This document shows positions 16,416-23,623 of a DNA stretch of 37,099 bases, one piece after another. Under the pieces are notes generated by a model. The model saw only the letters and a list, made by a program, of their open reading frames with translations, did not search any database and was not told the DNA's origin. The stretch lies in the NCBI GenBank assembly GCA_964412015.1, contig CAYPMO010000037.1:1-37099 (forward strand), read 5' to 3'. The translations under genes and the position numbers were made by a program. How positions within the stretch are numbered: position 1 is the first letter of the stretch; every line of letters starts with the position of its first letter. Source of the DNA: SZUA-318 sp964412015. GTDB taxonomy: Bacteria > Gemmatimonadota > Gemmatimonadetes > Longimicrobiales > Gaopeijiaceae.

Positions 16416-17372
16416 TCACGGATGTTCCTCCAGTTCGGGGACGCCGGGCCGCTCCCTCACGGCCCGGAACCCGCGGCTGCCCAATCGTCGGGTCTTGAGG
16501 TCGCTCCAGGTGTTGCCGTCGTAGGTGACGACGAGGGCCTCATCCTTACCCGCTTCGGTCGCCGTCCACCAGTAGATGGTCTCCGAGAGCGGATCCCAGA
16601 GCGGGGGCTCCTTGTCGGGCTGGACGGCGTACGATGCCCGCCCCGTTTCCGGGTCCCAGACGCCCCCGCTGTTCTCGCCGTGCCGCGCCATCGAGCGCAC
16701 CGCCTCCTCCACGGTCGGTAGGCGCCAGACGTTCTGGGGCTGGTCCAGCAACCGTCTGCCGTCCTCGCTGAGGCGTGAGCAGATGTCCACCGCTTCCACC
16801 CAGCTCGCGCTGTTCCTCGCACCGCGGACCCAACCGGGGCCTGCCGGCGCCCAGACGAGGGAGACGCCGTTGCCCACGACGAGCCGCGCGTCGGGGCTCA
16901 CGTCCGTGAGGCGCGTGCCGACCCTGTAGGCGGGATACGCGCCCGCGATCACGACCACGAGCAGGGGGACGCCGAAGAGCACGTAGCCGGCCGGCCGCCG
17001 CGCCGGCGCCTCGCCGAACAGCCACAGGAGTCCCACGCCGATCACCAGCACCGTCACGGGAAGCCAGCTGAGGACCGCCTGCAGGCGGAACTCGGGCGCC
17101 AGCTCCCTGAAGACGAGCAGGCTGAACACGATGCCGAACGCCACGTAGATGGTTCCACCCAGTCTGGGCCTGCTCAGGGCGAGCGCGCCGATGGCCACAC
17201 AGAAGATCGCCGGGACCAGGTACCGGACCGTCTGGAAGAGCCGACCGCCGAGGGTCGGCGCCCACCAGCCCTCGTGGAAGGCTTCGGCGATTCCCCAGTA
17301 GGCCCACACCGCGGCGATCAGGGCGCTCAGCGCCAGGGCCGTCCAGCCGAGGACAGCGCGATTGCGGGCCAA
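16416..17372 (-). CDS. Membrane protein with C-terminal Lcl/DUF1566-like domain
   Basis: The 318-residue protein has five predicted membrane helices (about residues 8-29, 51-67, 74-88, 101-119 and 129-148). An outside domain from about residue 165 to the end follows. That domain reads VWAPAGPGWVRG...ASWVEAVDICSRL...WRLPTVEEAVRSM...YWWTATEA...VVTYDGNTWSD...GFRAVRER, the pattern of the Lcl C-terminal/DUF1566 domain (ASW.EA..C..L, WRLPT.EEL, YW..T and a closing VR). This domain is a C-type-lectin/FGE-like fold in known families and usually binds rather than cleaves. The start is a TTG at 17372, only 3 nt after the stop of the ADOP permease, with GGAG about 7 nt before it. The gene is therefore almost certainly co-translated with the permease. 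Its role is unknown. Confidence 0.72.
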   Translation of the reverse strand: MARNRAVLGWTALALSALIAAVWAYWGIAEAFHEGWWAPTLGGRLFQTVRYLVPAIFCVAIGALALSRPRLGGTIYVAFGIVFSLLVFRELAPEFRLQAVLSWLPVTVLVIGVGLLWLFGEAPARRPAGYVLFGVPLLVVVIAGAYPAYRVGTRLTDVSPDARLVVGNGVSLVWAPAGPGWVRGARNSASWVEAVDICSRLSEDGRRLLDQPQNVWRLPTVEEAVRSMARHGENSGGVWDPETGRASYAVQPDKEPPLWDPLSETIYWWTATEAGKDEALVVTYDGNTWSDLKTRRLGSRGFRAVRERPGVPELEEHP

Positions 17373-17375
17373 TCC

Positions 17376-20114
17376 TCACTCCACCTTCAGCACGCTCACC
17401 GGATCCACCCGGGTGACCCGCCGGGCCGGCAGCCATGCGGCCGCCAGCGCCACGCCCAGCAGCAAGGTCGGGACCCCCACGAAGGTCACGGGGTCCAGGG
17501 TTCCCACGCCGAAGAGGAGAGCCCGGAGCACCTGCGCCCCCACCAGGGCCAGGACCAGCCCCACGACCGCGCCCGTCGCGGCCAGGGTCATCCCCTCGCG
17601 GACCACGTGGGCGAGGACCCTTCCCGGCTCGGCACCCAGGGACATGCGGATCCCCATCTCACGACTCCTGCTGGCGACCGCGTAGCTCACCACCCCGTAG
17701 AGGCCGATGCAGGCCAGGGCGAGCGCCACCGCGGCGAAGGCGCCCGCCAGGAGCGCTCCCAGGCGGGCGGGCATGAGCATGATGCCCAGGTGCTCGTCCA
17801 TGGTCTTGGACTCCATCACCACCATCTCGGGGTCCGTCTCCCGGAGCGCACGGAAGGCGGCGCGGAGCGCCGGCTCGGGCGCGCCCCGGGCCCGGATCAC
17901 CGCGGTGGCGAAGGTGGTGTAGTCCTGACTGTAAGGCCGGTAGATGAAGGGCCGGGGCGCCTCGCCCAGCGTCCGGACCTTGGTCGTGCGCGCCACACCC
18001 ACGACCTGGACGTCGTCGCCGCCGGCGAGGTGTACGGTCCTCCCCACCGGGTCTTGTCCCGGCCAGAAGCGCTCGGCGAAGGCCTCGTTCACGATGGCCA
18101 CCTGGACGCCGTCGGGGAGGTCCCGGTCGTCGAAGTTGCGGCCCCGGAGGATGGGGATCCCCGCCGCTTCGAAGAACCGGGGATCCACCTCCGTCTCGTC
18201 CACGGCCCAGCCCACCCGTCCTTGGGGGGCCTCGACGCCGTCCACGTTCAGGTCCATGGTGTTCGTGCTGGTGGTGTTCAGGTGGATGTTGCCCGTCATC
18301 CCAGCCGAGGCCACCTCCGGCAGCCGGCGCAGGCGCTCCAGGTACTGGTGCACGAAGACGCGGCCGCTCTCCTCGTCGTAGCGCTCCGCCGAGACCACGA
18401 AGCCGAGGAGCGCCGTGGGCTCGCGGCCGAACCCGGGGTCCACGGCGGCCCGTGCCTGGAAGCTGCGCACGAAAAGGCTCGCGAAGACCAGCAGGACTAA
18501 CGACGCCGCCACCTGTCCGGCCACCAGCGTGTTGCGCAGCGTGAAGCGGCGGGGCCGGCCACCGCCGGTGCTCTCGTCCTTCAGTGTGGGAGCCACGTCG
18601 GGGTTGGTGGACCGGAGCGCCGGAGCGAGGCCGAAGATGAACCCCGTGGCCGCGGTGACGAAGAGCCCGAAGAGGTAGGCTCGTCCGGTCATGGCGAGCT
18701 CGAGGCGCACGTCGCCGGGGAGGGGCAGATCGAGGCTCACGACGAGGTTCAGGAGCCAGGCCGACACGCCCATGCCCAGCGCGCCCCCGAGCACGGCCAA
18801 GACCGCCGTCTCCGTGAGGAGCTGGCGGACCAGAGCGCCTCGGGACGCGCCCAGAGCCAGGCGCATGGCGATCTCCTTCTTGCGGTCGGCCCCGCGGGCG
18901 AGGAGGAAGGCGGCGAGGTTGGAGCAGGCGATGAGGAGCACGATGCCCACCAGGGTCAGCGCCAGCGCCGCGGCCGGGACGAGGACCCGGTCCAGCATCG
19001 GGTTCATGACGACCTCGGTGGTGGGGACCGTGATGAGCCGGCGCGACGCCTCCCAGTTTCCGGGATGAGCTTCGATGAGGTGGGCGGCGATCCCCGCCAG
19101 GGTGGCGTCGGCCTGGGCCCGGGACACTCCGGGGCGCAGCCGCGCCTTGGTGAAATAGGACTGGCCGCCCCGGTTCGTCAGGGGATCGCCGCTGGTCTGC
19201 ATGAGCTGCTTGGCCATGGCGATGGGCGCGATGAAGTCCGCCGGGATGCCCTGCACGATGCCGGGATAGTCCTCGGATGCCACGCCCACGATGGCGTAGC
19301 CGTGGCCATTGAGGACCAAGGTCCTACCGAGGACGCTCGCGTCGCCGCCGTACTCCCTCTGCCAGTAGCCGTGGCCCAGCATGACCACCCAGTGGGCTCC
19401 CGGGGATACGTCGTCCTCGGGGAGGAGCGTCCTGCCCAGAGCGGCGCCCATTCCCAGCGTGGGAAAGAAGGAACCGCTCACCATCTCCCCCATGAGGCTC
19501 TCCACCCGGTTGCCCTCGTCCACCTGGCCGAACGCGAAGCCACCCGTCGCGATGTCGGAGAACACCTCCCTGGTGCCCTCCCTGACGTCCACGAAGTCGG
19601 GGTAGGAGAGGGGGGCGAAGGGGAACTCCTCCAGCTCGATGTAGACGTCCACCAGCTCCTCGGGAGCGCGGTACGGGAAGCTGGGGAAGAGGATGTCCTC
19701 GACCAGGGCGAAGGTGGCCGTGTTGGCGCCGATGCCCACGGCCAGGGAGACGAGGGCCACGGCGGTGAAGCCCGGACTCCGGGCCATGCGCCGCATGGCG
19801 TAGCGAAGATCCATGACGAGCATGTCGCCCCGCCCGCCTGGGCCTCCTCCACCCGTCGCGTCCAGGCGTCTTCGGGGCGCCCGGATTCCACCCCGTCTCC
19901 GGAGTCTGGCGCGTTCGCGCTCGGGTCCCACCCTCCGGATCACGTCCAACGTGAGGCCGAAGTAGAACCTCCCGGCGGAAGCAGCGCCGTCGCTCGAGCC
20001 GCGCTCCGCGCTCATCTCATCGAGCGCGGCCAGCATATCCGCACCGCGGGCCTCCCGGAACTCCCGGGGCAGGAGCCGCAGGAGGAGGCCGTAGTACCTC
20101 CGCCCGAAGTTCAC
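17376..20114 (-). CDS. ADOP-type orphan ABC permease (MacB/FtsX duplicated), prefix type 1
   Basis: This 912-residue protein belongs to the 'acidobacterial duplicated orphan permease' type. Residues 1-60 (YYGLLLRLLPREFREARGADMLAAL) are the permease prefix domain 1 associated with PadR pairs. The first membrane helix is near 117-145 (VALVSLAVGIGANTATFALV) and leads into a MacB-type periplasmic domain. Helices at about 378-405, 432-458 and 478-500 form the first FtsX block, with the 'ARGADRKKEIAMRLALGASR' loop typical of the family. A second helix plus periplasmic domain starts near 528, and a last FtsX block ends with ARRVTRVDPVSVLKVE. No ATPase gene is next to it, as usual for this family. 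It starts at a GTG overlapping the PadR stop by 4 nt and ends 3 nt before the Lcl-domain gene. The substrate is unknown. Confidence 0.92.
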   Translation of the reverse strand: MNFGRRYYGLLLRLLPREFREARGADMLAALDEMSAERGSSDGAASAGRFYFGLTLDVIRRVGPERERARLRRRGGIRAPRRRLDATGGGGPGGRGDMLVMDLRYAMRRMARSPGFTAVALVSLAVGIGANTATFALVEDILFPSFPYRAPEELVDVYIELEEFPFAPLSYPDFVDVREGTREVFSDIATGGFAFGQVDEGNRVESLMGEMVSGSFFPTLGMGAALGRTLLPEDDVSPGAHWVVMLGHGYWQREYGGDASVLGRTLVLNGHGYAIVGVASEDYPGIVQGIPADFIAPIAMAKQLMQTSGDPLTNRGGQSYFTKARLRPGVSRAQADATLAGIAAHLIEAHPGNWEASRRLITVPTTEVVMNPMLDRVLVPAAALALTLVGIVLLIACSNLAAFLLARGADRKKEIAMRLALGASRGALVRQLLTETAVLAVLGGALGMGVSAWLLNLVVSLDLPLPGDVRLELAMTGRAYLFGLFVTAATGFIFGLAPALRSTNPDVAPTLKDESTGGGRPRRFTLRNTLVAGQVAASLVLLVFASLFVRSFQARAAVDPGFGREPTALLGFVVSAERYDEESGRVFVHQYLERLRRLPEVASAGMTGNIHLNTTSTNTMDLNVDGVEAPQGRVGWAVDETEVDPRFFEAAGIPILRGRNFDDRDLPDGVQVAIVNEAFAERFWPGQDPVGRTVHLAGGDDVQVVGVARTTKVRTLGEAPRPFIYRPYSQDYTTFATAVIRARGAPEPALRAAFRALRETDPEMVVMESKTMDEHLGIMLMPARLGALLAGAFAAVALALACIGLYGVVSYAVASRSREMGIRMSLGAEPGRVLAHVVREGMTLAATGAVVGLVLALVGAQVLRALLFGVGTLDPVTFVGVPTLLLGVALAAAWLPARRVTRVDPVSVLKVE

Positions 20115-20443
20115 GGAGACACCTCGCCGGTCAGCAGGGACTGGGCGATCCGGACCACCTGCTGGTACTCGTCCGTGGCTGCCGACAGGACTTCACGACC
20201 GCCGGGGGTCAGAGCCAGGCACCGCGAGCGATCGGTCGCGTCCGCAGGACACCCCGCCTCCTCGCCGACCTCTTCGATCCAGCCGCGCTCCAGGAGATCC
20301 TCGATGGAGCCGTAGAGCATCGCCGGGTAGAGTTCCAGCGATCCCTGGGTGTGGCGTACCGCCCTTCGGCGGATCTCGGCCCCGTGGGTCGGACCCTCGG
20401 CCAGGGCCAGCAGGATGTGGTACCAGTGCTTCTTGAGGGCCAC
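20111..20443 (-). CDS. PadR-family transcriptional regulator
   Basis: The 110-residue protein has the short PadR winged-helix fold: LKKHWYHILLALAEGPTHGAEIRRRAVRHTQGSLELYPAMLYGSIEDLLERGWIEEV, with the family's 'L..G..Y' wing region and a C-terminal helix for dimerisation. The start is a GTG at 20443 with GGAG upstream. Its stop overlaps the GTG start of the ADOP permease by 4 nt, the standard PadR-ADOP arrangement. It is expected to repress the promoter in front of it and so control the permease and the Lcl-domain protein. The ligand that releases PadR proteins of this kind is generally not known. Confidence 0.9.
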   Translation of the reverse strand: MALKKHWYHILLALAEGPTHGAEIRRRAVRHTQGSLELYPAMLYGSIEDLLERGWIEEVGEEAGCPADATDRSRCLALTPGGREVLSAATDEYQQVVRIAQSLLTGEVSP

Positions 20444-20477
20444 GGTGCGCTCCAGAAGGGACCTATGAATAGCTACT

Positions 20478-20492
20478 ATGATACCATATCAT
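20478..20492. promoter_or_regulatory. Palindromic operator upstream of the first PadR gene
   Basis: ATGATA-CCA-TATCAT is a perfect 6-bp inverted repeat in an AT-rich island within very GC-rich DNA. It overlaps the predicted -10 box and start point of the leftward PadR promoter, as expected for autorepression. PadR binding is inferred. Confidence 0.62.
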
Positions 20493-20516
20493 CGCCCGGG
20501 AGCACCGTGTCGTCAA
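20488..20516 (-). promoter_or_regulatory. Promoter of the PadR-ADOP-Lcl operon
   Basis: On the minus strand, TTGACG (plus-strand 20511-20516) and GATGAT (20488-20493) are separated by exactly 17 nt. The start point would fall near 20481, about 38 nt before the PadR GTG and within the palindrome. Confidence 0.5.
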
Positions 20517-20532
20517 GGCCCGGGAAGGCGGC

Positions 20533-20580
20533 CTGTCAGCGGGACGACCCCAGGACTATGTTACGCGTCGTTACGCGTCG
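20533..20580 (+). promoter_or_regulatory. Weak promoter candidate and 10-bp tandem repeat before the AIR-synthase cluster
   Basis: CTGTCA at 20533-20538 and TATGTT at 20557-20562 (18-nt spacing) are the only promoter-like pair I see in the 234 nt between the PadR and PurL-like starts. TTACGCGTCG is repeated in tandem at 20561-20570 and 20571-20580, around the predicted start point. The repeat is certain; its function is not. Confidence 0.3.
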
Positions 20581-20677
20581 CACGGGCCGATCCTGCCCTC
20601 CGAACCCGTTCGCCTCGGCGCGCTCCACGCGTACGGCCGCAGGAATGCGCAAGTCCGCCACCGAGGGAGATTTCGGC

Positions 20678-21778
20678 ATGAACAGGATCGAAAAGGCATT
20701 GATGCATGCCCTGTTTGTCCACCTGCATCACAACATCGACGACGCCATCGACTTCAAGGCCTTCGACGCCTTGAACAAGAAGGTCGGCAAGCTCTTTCCC
20801 AAGGCGCTGATCGTCGGTCCGGGCGACGACGCCGCCGCCTTCAAGTTCCCCGGCGCCGCGGATACCTACGTGGGCAAGATGGAGAGCCATTGCTCTCCCT
20901 GCGTGCCGAGACCCTACGACGCGGCGGCCACCGGGGCCGGCGGGGCCATGCGGGACGTCGTGGCGATGGGCGCGCGGCCGCTCTTCCTCATGAATTTCAT
21001 CGGCACCCGCCCGCTGGACGAGAAGGTCATCGTGGGCCCCTGCGGGTTCGCCGGGAAATGCACGTGTGGGAAGTGCGTCGAGATGACCAGCGGCCAGAGA
21101 GTCGATCTGATGACCCAGGGCCTGCGCGACATGTGCAGGGCCATGGATGTGTTCATCGTCGGCGGCGGGTTCTCGACCTCCTTCTCGGACATCGTCCCGG
21201 CCGTCGTGGTCTCGGTCATCGGTAAGCTCGTCACCCGCAAACCCCTGACCAAGCCCGCCAAGTCCGCCGGCGATCAGATCATCCTGATCGGCAGGACGGG
21301 AAGCGACGGCAACGACACGCTCTATCGGGCCGGCCTGGTCGACGAGATGAAGCCGGCCATCGCGTTGTTCAAGGAAGAGCGGAAGGTCATGGAGGCCTCC
21401 CTGGCCGCGTTCCGGACCGGGAAGGTCCGAGCGTGTTCCGACCTCGGGGCGGCCGGCGTCGGCGCGGCGGTCTGCGAATCGGCGAGGTACGGCGGTTTCG
21501 GGGCGCACGTGGACCTCGCCAAGGTTCCCGTGAGGGAGAAGGGCCTCACGCCCGAGGAGATCATGATCTGCGAGTCCCAGGGACGGATGGCCATTCAGGT
21601 CAGGAAGAAGGACGTCCCGCTCCTCCTGAGCACGATCCGCGCCGAGGGAGTCCGGGCCGAGGTGATCGGCGAGATCACCGACGACGACAAGGAGGTGTTC
21701 GAGTACGAGGGCAAGACCGTCGCGGTGATCCCGAACGCACCGTCCAAAGCCGACATGAGCGAGATCACCGCCGGGTAG
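20678..21778 (+). CDS. PurL-like AIR-synthase-superfamily protein with cysteine-rich motifs
   Basis: This 366-residue protein matches one half of a PurL (FGAM synthase) chain. It has GPGDDAAAF at residues 47-55, KMESH leading into an 'AAATGAGGAMRDVVAMGARP' region, SDLGAAGVGAAV at about 254-265 and AHVDLAKVPVREKGLTPEEIMICESQGRM at about 276-304. These are classic PurL ATP-site and fold signatures. Two things differ. The ESHNHPS motif of PurL reads ESHCSPC, with cysteines at 72 and 75. A stretch PCGFAGKCTCGKC (121-133) places four cysteines as C-x5-C-x-C-x2-C, as in metal or Fe-S ligands. PurL itself is about twice this length or needs a second half. The ATG at 20678 has GAGGGAG 8 nt upstream; an in-frame ATG at 20645 lacks spacing. 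A standard PurL role looks unlikely; the true reaction is unknown. Confidence 0.78.
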   Translation: MNRIEKALMHALFVHLHHNIDDAIDFKAFDALNKKVGKLFPKALIVGPGDDAAAFKFPGAADTYVGKMESHCSPCVPRPYDAAATGAGGAMRDVVAMGARPLFLMNFIGTRPLDEKVIVGPCGFAGKCTCGKCVEMTSGQRVDLMTQGLRDMCRAMDVFIVGGGFSTSFSDIVPAVVVSVIGKLVTRKPLTKPAKSAGDQIILIGRTGSDGNDTLYRAGLVDEMKPAIALFKEERKVMEASLAAFRTGKVRACSDLGAAGVGAAVCESARYGGFGAHVDLAKVPVREKGLTPEEIMICESQGRMAIQVRKKDVPLLLSTIRAEGVRAEVIGEITDDDKEVFEYEGKTVAVIPNAPSKADMSEITAG

Positions 21779-21782
21779 CGAG

Positions 21783-22913
21783 ATGCCGAACCGAGAGACC
21801 CGATCCGAATACGCCGAGGCGGGCGTCGACTATACCCGCATCGAGCCGTTCAAGATGGCGATGGTGAGCGCCGGAAAGAGGACGCTCACGTTTCCGAACA
21901 AGCGCGGGGTGTATCTCGAGTCGGAGAGCCTGGGCGCGCACGGGGCCGTGTTCGAGTACCGCGGCGACGAGCCGCATGTGTGGTGCACGACGCAGGAAGG
22001 CCTGGGGAACAAGAACTGGATCGCGGAATGGATGTATCAGCATTCCGGGACCGGCAGGACGTACTACGACGGGATCGGCATCGACACGGCTCTGATGGCC
22101 GCCAACGACGTGATCTGTCAGGGCGCCCTTCCCGTGATCTACACGGATGAGGTCGCGGCGGGTGACAGCGAGTGGTTCATGGACGAGCAGCGTAGCCGCG
22201 ACCTGGCTGAGAGCTTCTATCAGGCTTGCGAGATGTGCGGGATGGCCTTGCCGGCCGGCGAGTCTCCCGCCCTCCGCTATCTGGTGAAGGCCGAACCGCC
22301 GGTGCGCAGCGCACCCTCCCTGTCGGGCTGCGTGACGGGCATCATCGCTCCCCGCGGCCGAATGGTCACCGGAGAGAAGCTCGCCGTCGGTGACCGCATC
22401 ATTGGTGTGACGTCATCCGGGCTCCACGCCAACGGGATCTCCCTGGTCATCAAGCGGGCCCTGTCGCTGAAGGACGCCTTCCTGCACATGCTGCCCAACG
22501 GCAAGACCCTGGGAGAGGAAGCGCTCATCCCGACACGCTCCTACGTCGGGCTCGTCGAGGCCCTCCAGGAGGAAGACGTGGAGATCCACTCTCTGCTCGG
22601 GGGAACCGGAGGAGGGATCTCCAAGATCGCGTATGCCAAGAGACCCTTCACGTATCGGGTCAAGACATGGGTGGACGAGATCCCCCCTCTGTTCCAGTTC
22701 ATGCGCGAGATCGGGGTCAGCCTGGAGGACTGCCTGACCACGTTCAACTGGGGGATCGGGTTCTACGTGTTCGTGCCGGAGAGGGAGGTCGAGCGGACGA
22801 TCGGAGTGGGCCGCCGGGCGGGATACGATCTGCTCGAGCTGGGCCAGGTCGAGGAGGGTGAGCGCTGCGTCGTCTTCGAGCCGGAGGGAATCACGCTTCC
22901 CGCCATCGAGTAG
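21783..22913 (+). CDS. PurM-like (AIR synthase) paralogue
   Basis: The 376-residue protein starts 4 nt after the PurL-like stop, so the two form an operon. PurM landmarks are present: Y-A-E-AGVDY at the N-terminus, 'GIGIDTALMAANDVICQGALPVIYTDEVAAG' near residue 97 (PurM: D.VAM.VNDI...GA.PL..LDY.A.G), 'GVTSSGLHANGISLV' at about 208-222, PTRSYV at 250-255, an 'LLGGTGGGISKI' glycine loop and 'TTFNWGIGFYVFVP' near 319-332. The usual GTDGVGTK reads TTQEGLGNK, and GGETAEMP reads AGESPALR. It should bind ATP and activate an amide or carbonyl oxygen by phosphorylation, as PurM-superfamily enzymes do. The altered motifs and lack of neighbouring pur genes suggest a substrate other than FGAM, but I cannot exclude a divergent true PurM. 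Confidence 0.78.
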   Translation: MPNRETRSEYAEAGVDYTRIEPFKMAMVSAGKRTLTFPNKRGVYLESESLGAHGAVFEYRGDEPHVWCTTQEGLGNKNWIAEWMYQHSGTGRTYYDGIGIDTALMAANDVICQGALPVIYTDEVAAGDSEWFMDEQRSRDLAESFYQACEMCGMALPAGESPALRYLVKAEPPVRSAPSLSGCVTGIIAPRGRMVTGEKLAVGDRIIGVTSSGLHANGISLVIKRALSLKDAFLHMLPNGKTLGEEALIPTRSYVGLVEALQEEDVEIHSLLGGTGGGISKIAYAKRPFTYRVKTWVDEIPPLFQFMREIGVSLEDCLTTFNWGIGFYVFVPEREVERTIGVGRRAGYDLLELGQVEEGERCVVFEPEGITLPAIE

Positions 22914-22946
22914 CTCTTCCATCCGGAGGCCCACGGTTTCATGGGC

Positions 22947-23444
22947 TCACCACGGGAACCGCTCCAGGTCCGCCATGGCCTCCCCCAGCCGGATCGAATC
23001 GCCCTGCCACCAGACCAGAGTAGTGTGGGCACGAAACAGGAAATGGGCCTTGCCCATGCCCATGGTGGTGAACTGCAGTTGGTTGCCTTTGTTGATCACG
23101 TTCAGCGGTGTGAACACGGCCGATCCCTCGGACATTTTCATCGTCATGTTCATATAGTCCTGCTTGGCCGTTTGTTCGTCGGGGAAGACGCTCAGATAGA
23201 GGATGTTGTTCGCGGCCCTGGGACCGTAGAAGGCGATGGCATGCGTGTCCGTACCCAGACGCTTCCCGTGCATGTCCGTCACGACCCTGTTGGCGGCGTC
23301 ACCGCTCAACAGTTCCGTCAACGGGTCGCCGGCGATGGATGGAGGGACCTTCGCCTCGGGTTCGCGGGCGCAACTCCAGGCCAGGAGCGCGGTCAGCACG
23401 ATGGCGAGGGTGACATCCGTTCTTGATAGCCCATCTTTGGCCAT
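22947..23444 (-). CDS. Small putative lipoprotein of unknown function
   Basis: The 165-residue protein begins MAKDGLSRTDV, then a hydrophobic stretch (TLAIVLTALLAWSC) ending in a cysteine followed by AREPEAK, which looks like a lipoprotein signal, although the lipobox (AWSC) is imperfect. The mature part of about 140 residues has a mixed strand pattern with conserved-looking aromatic positions (AIAFYGPRAANNILYLSVFPDEQTAKQDY, LVWWQGDSIRLGEAM). I do not recognise a family. The ATG at 23444 has AAGGG just upstream. It lies convergent to the PurM-like gene and divergent from the HypE-like gene, splitting the AIR-synthase cluster. Whether it takes part in that pathway is unknown. Confidence 0.7.
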   Translation of the reverse strand: MAKDGLSRTDVTLAIVLTALLAWSCAREPEAKVPPSIAGDPLTELLSGDAANRVVTDMHGKRLGTDTHAIAFYGPRAANNILYLSVFPDEQTAKQDYMNMTMKMSEGSAVFTPLNVINKGNQLQFTTMGMGKAHFLFRAHTTLVWWQGDSIRLGEAMADLERFPW

Positions 23445-23469
23445 GAGAGCCCTTCCTATCGATTGAGAT

Positions 23470-23494
23470 CGAGACGGGATTTCATTCCCTCTCG
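23470..23494. promoter_or_regulatory. Inverted repeat in the divergent lipoprotein/HypE-like intergenic region
   Basis: CGAGACGGGA at 23470-23479 and TCCCTCTCG at 23486-23494 pair over 9 bp with one bulged C and a 6-nt loop. The site is 26 nt before the lipoprotein start in a 179-nt divergent region, where a shared operator would lie. I could not assign convincing -35/-10 boxes in either direction. Confidence 0.4.
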
Positions 23495-23623
23495 AATGTC
23501 GATCCCGGATTGCTTCATTGAGATTTAGCGTGCCTGTCAAACGGGTTGGCCGGTCCCCGGGATCGGGAGCAGCGCCGATCGCCGGCGGGTGAGAGGGACT
23601 CGCCAACGGACAAGGAGTCGGGG

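Noticed and set aside
20678..22913. Housekeeping purL-purM pair
   Set aside because: The PurL-like protein is half-length with a replaced NHPS motif and extra cysteines, and the PurM-like protein has altered key loops. I therefore do not give the gene symbols, though only a genome search would settle it.
22914..22946. Hairpin between the convergent PurM-like and lipoprotein genes as a terminator
   Set aside because: GAG(G)CCCA and TGGGCTC can pair over 7 bp with a bulge, but part lies at the lipoprotein stop codon and no T-tract follows. It is too weak to list.
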